Numbered from the stretch's first letter, positions 11,263 to 20,200 are shown. The stretch is 30,630 bases of DNA from Coemansia sp. RSA 1804 (GCA_027578815.1 JANBTH010000147.1:1-30630); one strand, 5' to 3'. The notes: generated from the sequence alone by a model not told the origin. Numbers and translations are program-made.

Positions 11263-11472
11263 ATGAGCCAAGGAAAAGCTACATATGCTCAAGATAGTCT
11301 GGACTATGAGACTAGAGTTTCCGGCGATAATGCGTCTGGGAGGGCTAGCTCAACCTTTGAAGCTACTGCCAACCAGGGTCAAAGATCTGGAAACAATGCT
11401 GGAGCACCAGCCCAACAAGGTAGAAATACAAATAATGGAGGTAAGAAAAAAAGTAAATGTACTGTGTTCTAA
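11263..11472 (+). CDS. Small hydrophilic protein with polybasic tail and CaaX prenylation motif
   Basis: This 69-aa protein is not one I recognise. It is rich in Gly, Asn, Gln, Ser and Ala, has no signal peptide or membrane segment, and ends GGKKKSKCTVF. That is a lysine cluster followed by Cys-Thr-Val-Phe, which matches a CaaX box; Phe at X favours geranylgeranylation by family rules. The expected outcome is prenylation and membrane anchoring, as in Ras/Rho tails or fungal a-factor-like pheromone precursors, though a polybasic tail is more typical of GTPase-type anchors. A TATA box 106 nt upstream and AATAAA 216 nt downstream support a real transcription unit. A donor-like GTAAGA (11441-11446) lies inside the tail codons. 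If used with the TTGTTGCAG acceptor ending at 11664, the tail would change to AIEHVEDLNKVFCH with stop at 11708. Which form is made is unknown. Confidence 0.6.
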   Translation: MSQGKATYAQDSLDYETRVSGDNASGRASSTFEATANQGQRSGNNAGAPAQQGRNTNNGGKKKSKCTVF

Positions 11473-12053
11473 ACAATTGATGGAATGTTCAATTAACGAC
11501 GATTTACAACTTGTGATACCGATTAAGGAATTGTGTTGCTGAGCTGTGGCTATGGAATTTTGGATAATATTTCTAATTGCCCCAATGTTTTAGTAGTCAC
11601 TTATATTAACCAAATACAGAGTCAAAAGGTTGTTAAAATATGTGTAGAAAATTTATTGTTGCAGCGATTGAACACGTTGAAGATTTGAATAAAGTATTCT
11701 GCCATTAATATTTGTGCTATCTAAATTACACTAGCACAATAGACATGCAAGTCAAAGAGTTGGCATACTTTTGAACGGCTAAGATACTAGTCATTCCAAC
11801 ACTAGATTATGCCTACAAAAACAATAATGCGATGCTACTGCAAAGTTTTTTTTACCACATTACGCCTTTTAGCTTTCTGGCTGCTGAGTTCAGCAGTTAT
11901 TATCTTGCTTTAAAAGTTTTCCACGAAATTGAATCTATTTTGCCCAGATAATTCCATGCGTTGCTATCAATTTCCGCAGAAGTAACATTAACGTATCAAG
12001 TAATAAGAATAAAAGATGTTAGAGTACAACAATACTTGACTACCACACAAAAG
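11473..12053. other. Spacer between the CaaX gene and MED10
   Basis: Convergent 3' regions, AT-rich. Besides the AATAAA and the acceptor-like TTGTTGCAG at 11656-11664, I see no gene or structured element. Confidence 0.6.
11688..11693 (+). terminator. Poly(A) signal AATAAA downstream of the CaaX gene
   Basis: A canonical AATAAA lies 216 nt after the stop codon. It also falls inside the alternative last exon (11665-11708), which weakens the spliced model slightly. Confidence 0.5.
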
Positions 12054-12524
12054 TCACGAATCTACCTTTGGTGGTTTCTGTCGGTCAAGGCGTGCGCTTG
12101 ATTCTTCAGGGAAGAACTCTCTGAGCTTCTCCTCAAACTCGTGCTTAAAGTTTGTCAACGCAGCAATCTTGCCATTAGTAAATTGGTTCTCTGATGCCAC
12201 ACGCTCCATGAACTGACTGGTAAACTCGTCTGGATTGCGGCCATCTCTGATGTAAGCAAGGACCTCTTCGGGAACGCTGACATTCAGCCTGTCCTTTATT
12301 GTGTGCATCTCTGCGTAGCCCTTCACAAGACGGTCCACGCGCTGCTGCAATACCTGCTCGTCTGCAGACTCGTGGTTCATGACAGTCACCCGTATCTGTG
12401 ACAGCGTCTCAAGTGCCTCGCGAATCTTTGTTTCTATGACCTCGCGGTCAGTATCGTGGAACTCTGCCGATGCTGCTGTCTGCGATTGCGATGCAGCAGA
12501 GTTGCTTTGGGAAGGAGGTCTCAT
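12054..12524 (-). CDS. MED10: Mediator of RNA polymerase II transcription subunit 10
   Basis: Med10 (Nut2) is an essential middle-module subunit of Mediator, bridging Med14 and Med7/Med21 in the nucleus. The 156-aa ORF starts at ATG 12524. After a Ser/Gln-rich leader of about 25 residues it carries the conserved helical core: REALETLSQIRVTVMNHE, then LVKGYAEMHTIKDRLNVSVP, the signature EEVLAYIRDGRNPDEFT (about residues 85-101), and the C-terminal helix NFKHEFEEKLREFFPE. The length matches the family (about 135-160 aa). No intron is needed. The gene is divergent from RPB6, with 456 nt between the start codons. An upstream minus-strand ORF (ATG at 12733) ends by overlapping this start (TTATGAG). 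Confidence 0.93.
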   Translation of the reverse strand: MRPPSQSNSAASQSQTAASAEFHDTDREVIETKIREALETLSQIRVTVMNHESADEQVLQQRVDRLVKGYAEMHTIKDRLNVSVPEEVLAYIRDGRNPDEFTSQFMERVASENQFTNGKIAALTNFKHEFEEKLREFFPEESSARLDRQKPPKVDS

Positions 12525-12980
12525 AACTGTGTGCTCTTTGAGAATGCAATGACGAGGGTGTTGTTAATTGGAGGTATAACTACAAATAGGACAAGCGGTG
12601 TAGAAAAGTAAACGAAAGTGACGACGTCTCGCACATCTGCAAAAATGTTATAATGAAGTGAAAAGAAAAAAGCTAACCCATCTTTGTGGAATGTTTGTGC
12701 TGCTTTATAATGTGATTGGTTATGGGTTGTCATTTTATTTGATTCGTTTTGCTTGATTAATTCCAAGACGAATCATGAGAAAAATGAGAATGTTTTTTCG
12801 TCTCTTTCTTCCTTTGCTCCTTTTCTGATACTTGCAACTGTGTTCTACGTACTTTTTTTCCATTTTATTTACTGTTGTCATTGTCATAGTTTGGTGAACG
12901 AAGTGTGCTTCGCAATTGCCTATCTTTTTGCTATACTCTCACGCAAAGCAAAAGCACCACCTTTGAAGTAAGACGCGAAA
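12525..12980. promoter_or_regulatory. Shared divergent promoter region MED10 / RPB6
   Basis: The 456-nt gap between two head-to-head starts must serve both genes. I see no TATA box at the usual distance for either. Pyrimidine-rich stretches occur at about 12795-12870 toward RPB6. A 70-codon minus-strand ORF (12521-12733) occupies the MED10 leader. Confidence 0.55.
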
Positions 12981-13343
12981 ATGTCGGATAACGAGGACTA
13001 CTACGAGAATGAGTTCCATGACGACGGACCGGATATGATGGAGCAGGAGCAGGACGATGCGGCCGAGATATTTCTTCCCGAGGACAATGTCGAGCCCACA
13101 CCAGCAAGTGAGCGCATCACAACACCGTACATGACCAAGTACGAGCGCGCGCGTATTCTGGGTGCTCGTGCGCTACAGATCAGCATGAACGCGCCAGTGA
13201 TGGTGGAGCTTGATGGAGAGTCTGATCCTTACGATATTGCTCTCAAGGAGCTGCGTGCCAAGAAGATTCCCTTTGTCATCCGGCGGTACCTGCCCGACTC
13301 CAGCTACGAGGACTGGCGTGTTGCCGAGCTTATTGCGGACTGA
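12981..13343 (+). CDS. RPB6: DNA-directed RNA polymerases I, II and III subunit RPABC2 (Rpb6/ABC23)
   Basis: Rpb6 is the small common subunit (omega homologue) shared by all three nuclear RNA polymerases, helping to assemble the largest subunit and the clamp. The ORF is intronless, 120 aa, with the usual acidic disordered N-terminus (MSDNEDYYENEFHDDGPDMM) and the near-invariant core RITTPYMTKYERARILGARA followed by LQISMNAPVMVELDGESDPY. It ends RRYLPDSSYEDWRVAELIAD. Human and yeast orthologues are 127 and 155 aa, differing mainly in the acidic tail. The frame, start and stop (TGA 13341-13343) are unambiguous. A poly(A) signal follows 16 nt after the stop. Confidence 0.98.
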   Translation: MSDNEDYYENEFHDDGPDMMEQEQDDAAEIFLPEDNVEPTPASERITTPYMTKYERARILGARALQISMNAPVMVELDGESDPYDIALKELRAKKIPFVIRRYLPDSSYEDWRVAELIAD

Positions 13344-13358
13344 ATTGTGGCGGTCTCA

Positions 13359-13364
13359 AATAAA
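13359..13364 (+). terminator. Poly(A) signal AATAAA of RPB6
   Basis: A canonical hexamer just past the stop codon implies a very short 3' UTR. Confidence 0.5.
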
Positions 13365-13599
13365 AAGAAGAGCGTGCAGAACCGGCCATGGCATCTTTCT
13401 GTACAGAGAGCCCATTTATAAATACTCAGTGCTTCTTCTAACAGCCTTTTTCTGCTAATCAAACATCGATGTCAGTACGTGTCTCTCACTATTACATACT
13501 CGTATGTTTCGCAATCTCGAGGTCAGATACTTTTATGGCTACAATAGACAATGTTATTTCCAATCAACTTAAAAAACAACAACAGCGACGTGCCATGTA

Positions 13600-13605
13600 T
13601 TTATT
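13600..13605 (-). terminator. Poly(A) signal AATAAA of RPS21
   Basis: TTTATT on the plus strand is AATAAA on the coding strand, 72 nt past the TAA stop at 13677-13679. Confidence 0.55.
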
Positions 13606-13676
13606 AAAGAAAGAGCACAGCAATCCTTTGGAGAGAAAGAGATTCCATCAACGAAAAAAGCCTCCCGTCTATGAAA

Positions 13677-14287
13677 TTACTTCTGGTAGCTCCAGACGTT
13701 GTTCAGGTAGCCGTCAGTGGTGGCAAGACGGTTGATCGAATCGTCAGACTCGCCGAGGGAACGGACCATACCGCAGATAGCGTAGGTATGGAAGCCACCA
13801 GTGAAGCGGCCATTCTCGTCAACCTCGCCAATGTTGATCTGGACGGAAGAGTGGTCCTTGGAGCCGATGAGACGGTTAGTGGCTGAGCTACAACACTCCG
13901 ACCATCCCAAACCAGTCCGCAGTTAGGATGGCAGACAGTCGAGCACATGGTTATCCAAAAGGAATACGGTCAAATGTCGTTATATTCGTCGTTATCGGAA
14001 GGAAACACGCACAAGCACAAGCACAAGATAAACAGAACAGTTATTTAGTAGACAACATACAACACTAAGTTTACAACTTGCCCCAAGTATGCTGCAATTA
14101 CAAAAAGTAAAAGACACCTTTGCCTTAGACCTGGTCTCTTTCCTGTAATGTGTATAAAAGATCCTATTTTCAGCCGATTCTACCAATTTAAAAAACCAAA
14201 GAGAACCAGCTCCTGGCTGGCTGCTGCCGATGCTTACCACTTGCGAGGAATGTAAAGTTCAACGAGTTTACCCTGATCGTTCTCCAT
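13677..14287 (-). CDS. RPS21: 40S ribosomal protein eS21 (S21e), two exons
   Basis: eS21 is a small-subunit ribosomal protein near the head/platform, involved in late 40S maturation. On the minus strand exon 1 is 14287-14238 (ATG to AAGTG) and exon 2 is 13887-13677. The junction splits a cysteine codon (TG|C). The spliced protein has 86 aa: MENDQGKLVELYIPRK, then C, then SATNRLIGSKDHSSVQINIG, ending LNNVWSYQK. The core FTGGFHTYAICGMVRSLGES is diagnostic. The length agrees with the family (83-87 aa). Donor GTAAGC and acceptor TTGTAG are clean. A long pyrimidine run on the coding strand (plus-strand purines 14331-14354) lies just upstream of the ATG, as often seen in ribosomal-protein promoters. 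Confidence 0.97.
13888..14237 (-). other. Intron of RPS21
   Basis: A 350-nt intron at 14237-13888, starting GTAAGC and ending GTTGTAG, phase 2. I looked for C/D-box snoRNA signatures (TGATGA with CTGA) as in some ribosomal-protein introns and found none. Confidence 0.93.
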
Positions 14288-15325
14288 TTTGATTAATTGA
14301 AAGTTCAGCAAAGGTGAATTGTGTGGACAAGCAAAAAAAGAGAAAGAAAGAACCGCTTTTCATCTTGCAGCTTTTGCTCTCTCCATGTCTCTTGAATATT
14401 TTTCCCCCAGAACCAGGCGCAATCCAGCAGCTGAAAAGCCCACCATGCTTTCCTGATCCCTAATCGTTTTGTGCTTTTTTCTGGCTGCTGCCCTTCAGAA
14501 AAATGCGCTAATTGTGTGTCGAATAAGCCCAGGATTGAGATTAGCAATTTTTTTCTCAAGAGCTTATAGTTCAGCGTCTAAATAAACAAGCAAATGCCAC
14601 AACAGAAATCTGATCGGCACTAATCATTTATTTATAAAACGTGACCCAGACAAGCACAAACTTTAGGGTATTATGTGTTTTGGCCCGCAACTGCCCACCC
14701 AATCACCTGGCGCTACGTCTGGACCGATCCCAGCCACGTAACGGCCAATCAGCCGCTGCAACATTGCTTTTACTGCGTTCTCTGGCCTTCTGCATACGAC
14801 GCAGCCACCAAACAAGCGCAGGCAGACTAAGGATGCGGTGCGTGGTTTTGAGCTGCTGGAATCAGCAACAGAAGCAAGTCGTTATCGCTGCTGGAACCGA
14901 CGGCAGCTCTCGAAGCTTCCATTCGCCAACTGCCGTCCATGCACAAAACGCAATGCTCTGTAAGCAATGGTTTCATCAAAGCCTACTGCACTTATCGGCA
15001 ATCGCTCCGCTTTTACGGCACGTTCACCAGCGACACCTCTTGTCATCAGAGAACTTGCCGACTCTGCTGCTGTTGCTGTTGCTGTTGCGGTTGCGGTTGC
15101 GGGTGGTGCTGCTGTTGATGTCCCTCCTCCTTTTCCTTTCTCTTTCTTCCCCCTCTCTTTTTCTTTTTCTCATCTTCTGCCCGTCTACCTGCCAGCTCAA
15201 ACATCACACACTCTTTTCCGCTGTATTCTATTGCTTCTTTTTATTATCCAGTTCCGCACCTTCCCGCTCCTTGAATTGCAAAGCAGGCAACCCCAAACAA
15301 AGGTAAACAAGAGAGACAAAACAGC
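14288..15325. promoter_or_regulatory. Divergent upstream region of RPS21 and calreticulin
   Basis: This 1-kb intergenic region is AT-rich near RPS21 and unusually GC-rich at 14680-15110. It carries TTTAGGGT (14663-14670) and CCCTAATC (about 14458), similar to the telobox-like motifs of some fungal ribosomal-protein promoters. It also has CCACGTAA (14734-14741) close to CCAAT (14745-14749), a hexamer repeat (15062-15118) and a polypyrimidine tract (15121-15180). A possible 5'-UTR intron for calreticulin would run from GTAAGC at 14960 to the strong acceptor TTATTATCCAG ending at 15251. A stop-free frame of 221 codons (14641-15306) exists but reads as low-complexity Leu/Ser/Arg. Confidence 0.5.
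15062..15118 (+). repeat. Degenerate CTGTTG/CGGTTG hexamer repeat
   Basis: Several near-identical six-base units (GCTGTT changing to GCGGTT) lie in tandem upstream of calreticulin and are followed immediately by a C/T-only tract of about 60 nt. It is likely a non-coding microsatellite in the leader or promoter. Confidence 0.75.
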
Positions 15326-16903
15326 ATGCGTTGCTCTTTCGCTCTGACCACACTCGCTGCTCTTGCCAGCTCCGCGCTTGCCCGCGTCTACTTTGAGGAG
15401 ACGTTCTCAAGCCCCGAAAGTATCGACAACTTCAAGCCATCCAAAGTCCGCGATGATATCGGCTCCATCAAGGTCTCGAACGGCAAATGGTACGGCAGCG
15501 AGGAGCACGCTGCTGGTCTGCAGCTTGTTGACGATGCCCGGTTCTACGCCTACGCTGCCAAGCTGAAGCGCCCGTTCAACTCAAAGGGCAAGGACTTTAT
15601 CGTCCAGTTCACCGTCAAGTACGAGCAGGACATTGACTGTGGCGGCGCCTATCTTAAGCTTCTTCCGCCCACGCTCGAGCCCGAAAAGTTTGATGGCGAT
15701 TCCGAGTACGAGATCATGTTTGGCCCGGACATCTGCGGCTCAACGAACCGCCGCGTCCATGCCATCATCAACTACAACAACACCAACAACCAGATTGAGA
15801 AGGTCATCCAGCCGCGCGGCGACCAGCTCTCTCACCAGTACACCTTCTGGATCAAGGCCGACAAGACCTTTGAGATCCGCATTGACAACAAGGTGCAGGA
15901 GGAAGGCAAGATCGAGGACTTTTGGAAGGTTCTTCCCGACAAGCAGGTGCCGGACCCCGACGCCAAGAAGCCCGAGGACTGGGTCGACGGACCAGCCATG
16001 ATCGAGGACCCCGAGGACAAGAAGCCCGAGGATTGGGTCGATGGACCAGCAACACTCCCCGATCCTGACGCCAAGAAGCCCGAGGATTGGGATGACGACA
16101 TGGATGGCGACTGGGAGGCACCAGTGATTGCAAACCCAGACTACAAGGGCGAGTGGAAGCCGCGCTCGATCAAGAACCCCGAGTACAAGGGCGAGTGGAC
16201 CGCCCCTCTGGTCGACAACCCTGACTACGACGAGGATGAGGACTTGGCCGTTTTCAACGTCGGCTACGTTGGTCTTGATATTTGGACCGTCAAGGCTGGA
16301 ACTATCTTTAGCAACATCCTGATCACAGATGACTTTGACTATGCTTCTCAGTTTGGCAACACCACTTGGGCCGAGAGCGTGGAAGGCGAGATTGCTGCCA
16401 AGAAGGCGATTGACGACGAAGAGGCCAAGAAGCTCGAGGAGGAGCGCAAGGCAAAGGAGGCTGAAAAGGAAGAAGAAAAGGAGAACGACAAGGACAAGGC
16501 TGATGAGCTTGAGGGCGATGACGAGGTTGTGGAGAAGCGGGATGCCGATGACGAGCTGGAGGATAAGCTTGCTGATGAGGAAGACAAGCCTGTCAAGGAA
16601 GAGGACATGGAAGGTGCAGCCGAGGAAGACACCGAGGCCGATCTGGTTGAGGACGTCAAGGAAGAGGCTGAGGAGAAAGAAGAGGCCCAGGAGGCTGATG
16701 AGAAGGACGAAGAAGAAGAGAAGATTGCCGCAAAGAAGGCAAGAGATGAGGAGAAGGCTGCCAAGAGAGCCGCTGCCAAGGAGGCTGCCGAGAAAGCCAA
16801 ACAAGCTGCAAAGGAAGCTGCTGAGGCTGCAAGAAAGGCTGAGGAGGCTGCTGCCGAGGCCGAAAAGGAAGACGAGAAATACGACGCTCACGATGAGCTC
16901 TAA
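15326..16903 (+). CDS. Calreticulin, ER Ca2+-binding lectin chaperone with HDEL signal and long charged tail
   Basis: Calreticulin binds monoglucosylated glycoproteins and calcium in the ER lumen. The 525-aa ORF starts with a signal peptide (MRCSFALTTLAALASSALA, cleavage predicted before RV) and ends HDEL, so it is soluble and ER-retained. No membrane segment is present, which argues against calnexin. The lectin domain (about 20-205) has the conserved disulfide pair Cys105/Cys137 (DIDCGGAYLKLLP; MFGPDICG). The P-domain (about 206-305) shows three PDAKKPEDW-type repeats followed by three GEW..P..NP.Y repeats. The globular domain closes with GLDIWTVKAGTIF and FGNTTW. N-glycosylation sequons occur at N151 and N345. 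The C-terminal region (about 350-521) is roughly twice the usual length, Glu/Asp/Lys-rich, and becomes a long Ala/Lys/Glu helix near the end. Confidence 0.97.
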   Translation: MRCSFALTTLAALASSALARVYFEETFSSPESIDNFKPSKVRDDIGSIKVSNGKWYGSEEHAAGLQLVDDARFYAYAAKLKRPFNSKGKDFIVQFTVKYEQDIDCGGAYLKLLPPTLEPEKFDGDSEYEIMFGPDICGSTNRRVHAIINYNNTNNQIEKVIQPRGDQLSHQYTFWIKADKTFEIRIDNKVQEEGKIEDFWKVLPDKQVPDPDAKKPEDWVDGPAMIEDPEDKKPEDWVDGPATLPDPDAKKPEDWDDDMDGDWEAPVIANPDYKGEWKPRSIKNPEYKGEWTAPLVDNPDYDEDEDLAVFNVGYVGLDIWTVKAGTIFSNILITDDFDYASQFGNTTWAESVEGEIAAKKAIDDEEAKKLEEERKAKEAEKEEEKENDKDKADELEGDDEVVEKRDADDELEDKLADEEDKPVKEEDMEGAAEEDTEADLVEDVKEEAEEKEEAQEADEKDEEEEKIAAKKARDEEKAAKRAAAKEAAEKAKQAAKEAAEAARKAEEAAAEAEKEDEKYDAHDEL

Positions 16904-17211
16904 GCCGTCACATCTCACATTCTGGTGGTTAGAAACCAAACCACAAATTTGGTAGTTTTTCTACATTTTTTACATTTTCCATCTCAAAAATTCACGTGAT
17001 GTCAAAAATGCTAGTCAGTTTTGATTCTGGCTTTGTGAAACTAAAAAGTTTGAATTTTTCTTCTTATAAACATGAAAAAAACTGACTCACTTTATTTTTA
17101 TCTCCTCCGTCTCATTGCTTTATTGAATTTATACTCAAAGAAGCCCCTGTTTTTATTTAAAATAGTCTTGGCGCTGCGTGTACTTTACGCACTCATTTCT
17201 TCTAGCGTGCT
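16904..17211. promoter_or_regulatory. Spacer with calreticulin 3' end and promoter of the large gene
   Basis: 308 nt, AT-rich, with a perfect TCACGTGA palindrome at 16992-16999 (E-box/Cbf1-Pho4-type core CACGTG), about 213 nt upstream of the ATG at 17212. No clear TATA box was found. Confidence 0.5.
16992..16999 (+). promoter_or_regulatory. TCACGTGA E-box palindrome
   Basis: A perfect 8-bp palindrome matching the bHLH (Cbf1/Pho4/USF-type) core, located between calreticulin and the large HAT-repeat gene. Function is inferred from the motif only. Confidence 0.35.
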
Positions 17212-20200
17212 ATGGACGACTCTACCAAAGTAGTGCAAAGCGAGGTAAGAATCTAGAATTACGTCTCAATGAGCTGCCTCATTAACCGTCAGCCGTAATA
17301 CTGCCGCATTCTTTCTAGTTCATTATCTCATCCCGCCTGTGATTCTTTCTGCACATTAATTCTTTGCAAACCGGAATGTAGCCAGGGAATGACAAGGCTA
17401 ACCCAGCAAACAAACCGAAGCCAGATGCAGCGGTGCTTCGGGCAGCGGCTTTGTCGTCGCTCCGTGCAAAAATTGTTCCGATGAAAAGAAGCGCTGCTGC
17501 CAGCGCTAATAAGGACAAGGATGAGGATGCCACAGCGTTGATAAACGAGCAGGATACAGCGCCACCTGCTTCGCCAAGCATCTGCAGCACTGTGGTCCAA
17601 AATACGCCATTACCCCGTACAAGCATTTTAGACGTGTCTGGCCGATATGGCCCGGAAATTCAGGGAGAGCTGGTACCTGTGAATAACAAGCATGCTTATT
17701 CATCATCTGCATTAAATCCACCTGCCGAAGGTGATAACCACAACGAGGATTTCGAAAGCCTGCTTGAGCAATACGTAGACCAGTCAGAGAGCAATGGTGC
17801 GGGCCAGAGCTATAGCAAGCCCAATTATGGCGACATGGCTGGCCCTAAAGTTCCAATGCCGGAGGGCGAAGTATTAAATCCGCCGAATAGACATACCCCA
17901 GCACCAAGTTCATATGGTTTGATGGACGAGAAGCACAACGTACCTAACACTTCTCGGATATGGATGCAGGCGCCGCAGTATCAATACTATAATCAGATTG
18001 ATCATATGGTCAATATGAACCCAAGGCATCCGGGCTTTTTCTCTGGCTTGTTTGGCCGGCATCCAAATAATCTTGGCCAAAGCCCACACAACGGATACAA
18101 TTCTCCTCGGCAGATGGCTGATCTGCTTCGGAACCCTTTGCATAGTAAGGCCTACAGTCGTGAAACTCGCCAGCAATCACTACAGCCTGTGAACACAGCG
18201 AAAAGAGCTATCGAAATTTCAATTCAAAAGTCAGAGGGGCATGATAGTGCACAAGCAATATCCGAGGGCGAGCTTGTTTCAGACCAGGAGGAGGATGAGT
18301 CGATGTCTCTTTCGGAAGGCGAGGTCTATGACCAACCAGAGAGGCCCACGCCTTTAGAACATGTTGGAGCTGATGGCATACCCGGAACAAGTATCGGTCT
18401 GGATGTCGTCTCAATTGTCAAGGAACGCATAGCACAGATCCTGAAAAACAAAGACCCAAAGCTTCTTCAGAGTCCTCGCCTCCGGGCACTGATGCTGTTG
18501 TTAAAATGCATACGGCTTGACGATCCTGATGACATTTATTTGCAAGTCAAAAGCGCTTCTTTCCAAGTTTTGGCCGAACTGAACTCACTGTCTGCAGAGT
18601 TTGACTTGGGAATGATCACAGATGCATGTATGAATACGTTGTTGGTGACTCGGTCGATGGACGACGCATTGAATGTTACTCGAGATAATTTTCCAGATAA
18701 GGTTTCACGCGATGAGGATATGGACTCACGATCGTATTCCGAGGACAGCGAGTCCTCTCGAGGGGTAGACATGGATACAAGTTCGGATATTGGGTTTGAC
18801 GATATCCCGCAGCTGATTGACCAGTCGCCTGAGCTTGTCCCAATAAGTGACTTGCCAACAGGTACCGATACACTCGATTTATTGCCGCAGGTGCAGCTTC
18901 CAACAACACCCGCGAGGTTTAGCAGATCGCGCGCCCCAAGCCCACCTAGCGTCCAGCCAAAGACACCTAGGGCCCTTTTATCTACAGGCTGGTCGCCATC
19001 CCCACAGACACCAGACGTTGACAGTTTGTCTACTAAAATAGACATAGGCTCGCCCTTGACCCCCTATAAAAGTGCGCAATCCCCACGGAGCACATGGGAA
19101 AGCACGCTGTGCGGTAGTGAATCTGGCCGACTTGTGGTGTTTGTGTCTTCAGACAACGAGTCTTCTAGTTCTGAGTCAATATCTGATTCGGCCAGGGAAT
19201 ATGAGCGCGACGAGGAAGATTCCTCTGGTCAACCGTCCAGAATAGTAAAATCAGAGGACTGGTTCAGTATAAATTCGCGCAAGAGGGAAATTCGCATGTT
19301 AAATCGCGAGTGCCGTCGCCTTGCGCGCGAGGAGCAGCAACAGCAGCAGTCTATTCCACGATCCCAAAGTTTGAACAGCCTTAGTCGGCCGGATACAATT
19401 GGCCACTCACCGTGGCTAATAGCAAACCAGCCGATGAGTCGCGTTGCTTTGCAGTCTCCGAATAATGCACTGCACAATGCAAAGATGAGCCTGAGGGCGC
19501 ACGAGGAAGCAATTGCCAAGCTCAAACTCCAGATCAGCCGCAAGCAGGCTGCCGCGTTAATGCGCAAAAGGATTCATGTTTCGAATGTGCAGAGGTCTTT
19601 GGAAGCCACGGCAATTGCTGCATCCGAACCCCTTACACCGCGAACAGAGGCTGATATTGAGGATTCAACTGCGTGCTCGGATGCACAGCCTCACGTGCAG
19701 AAGGGTTACCAAAGCGGGGGCACTTTCCAGACTTTGTCTTTACCCAATGCAGGCGACTTTGAAACGTTACTCCAGCAGGTTTCTCCACCAAGACGATCAA
19801 GCATTTTACGGGATGTGGATGTGACTCTTTGTGACACAATATCGTTGAAGCAAGCCATGCTAGAGCTTCTTAAATCCGAAAAGCCTGAAAACAATGCCGG
19901 CTGTTTAGAAAGTAGGCGCTTGTTATCCGACATTGCCCCACGGCTAGACAGAAGGCAAAAGGCGCTTGAGGATCAAAAGAGGAACTTGAGCGGTCTGATT
20001 TATGAGCTTCAAGCGCGACTAAAGCTCGCCGATATCCAGCTAGATGTTATTGATCACGGTCGCAGAATATCTGATGCTCTTAAAACCGAGTCGGAAGCAT
20101 CCAGTACACTACCCTCCGAACCATCAGCACATTCCATGCTTGAAGAGAAAAGGGTACGCTCGAATACATTACAGGACGATATTCGTGCAATACAGACGCT

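Larger units (their letters stand above)
13344..13676. other. Convergent spacer between RPB6 and RPS21
   Basis: It contains the RPB6 AATAAA (13359-13364) and the RPS21 poly(A) signal on the minus strand (13600-13605). The 88-codon plus-strand frame at 13469-13735 starts from a poor context and overlaps the RPS21 coding end, so I take it as chance. Confidence 0.65.

Noticed and set aside
12638..12680. Short intron in the MED10 5' leader (GTTAGC...TTTTTGCAG)
   Set aside because: At about 41 nt it is shorter than expected for this genome's introns (137-653 nt) and the donor is weak.
13888..14237. snoRNA hosted in the RPS21 intron
   Set aside because: No paired C box and D box and no H/ACA hairpin layout could be seen.
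15326..16903. Calnexin instead of calreticulin
   Set aside because: The lectin and P-domain repeats occur in both, but there is no transmembrane helix, the P-domain has three rather than four repeat pairs, and the protein ends in HDEL.
15740..16939. 399-codon minus-strand frame opposite calreticulin
   Set aside because: A Leu/Val-rich antisense shadow of an acidic, Lys-rich coding sequence with strong codon bias.
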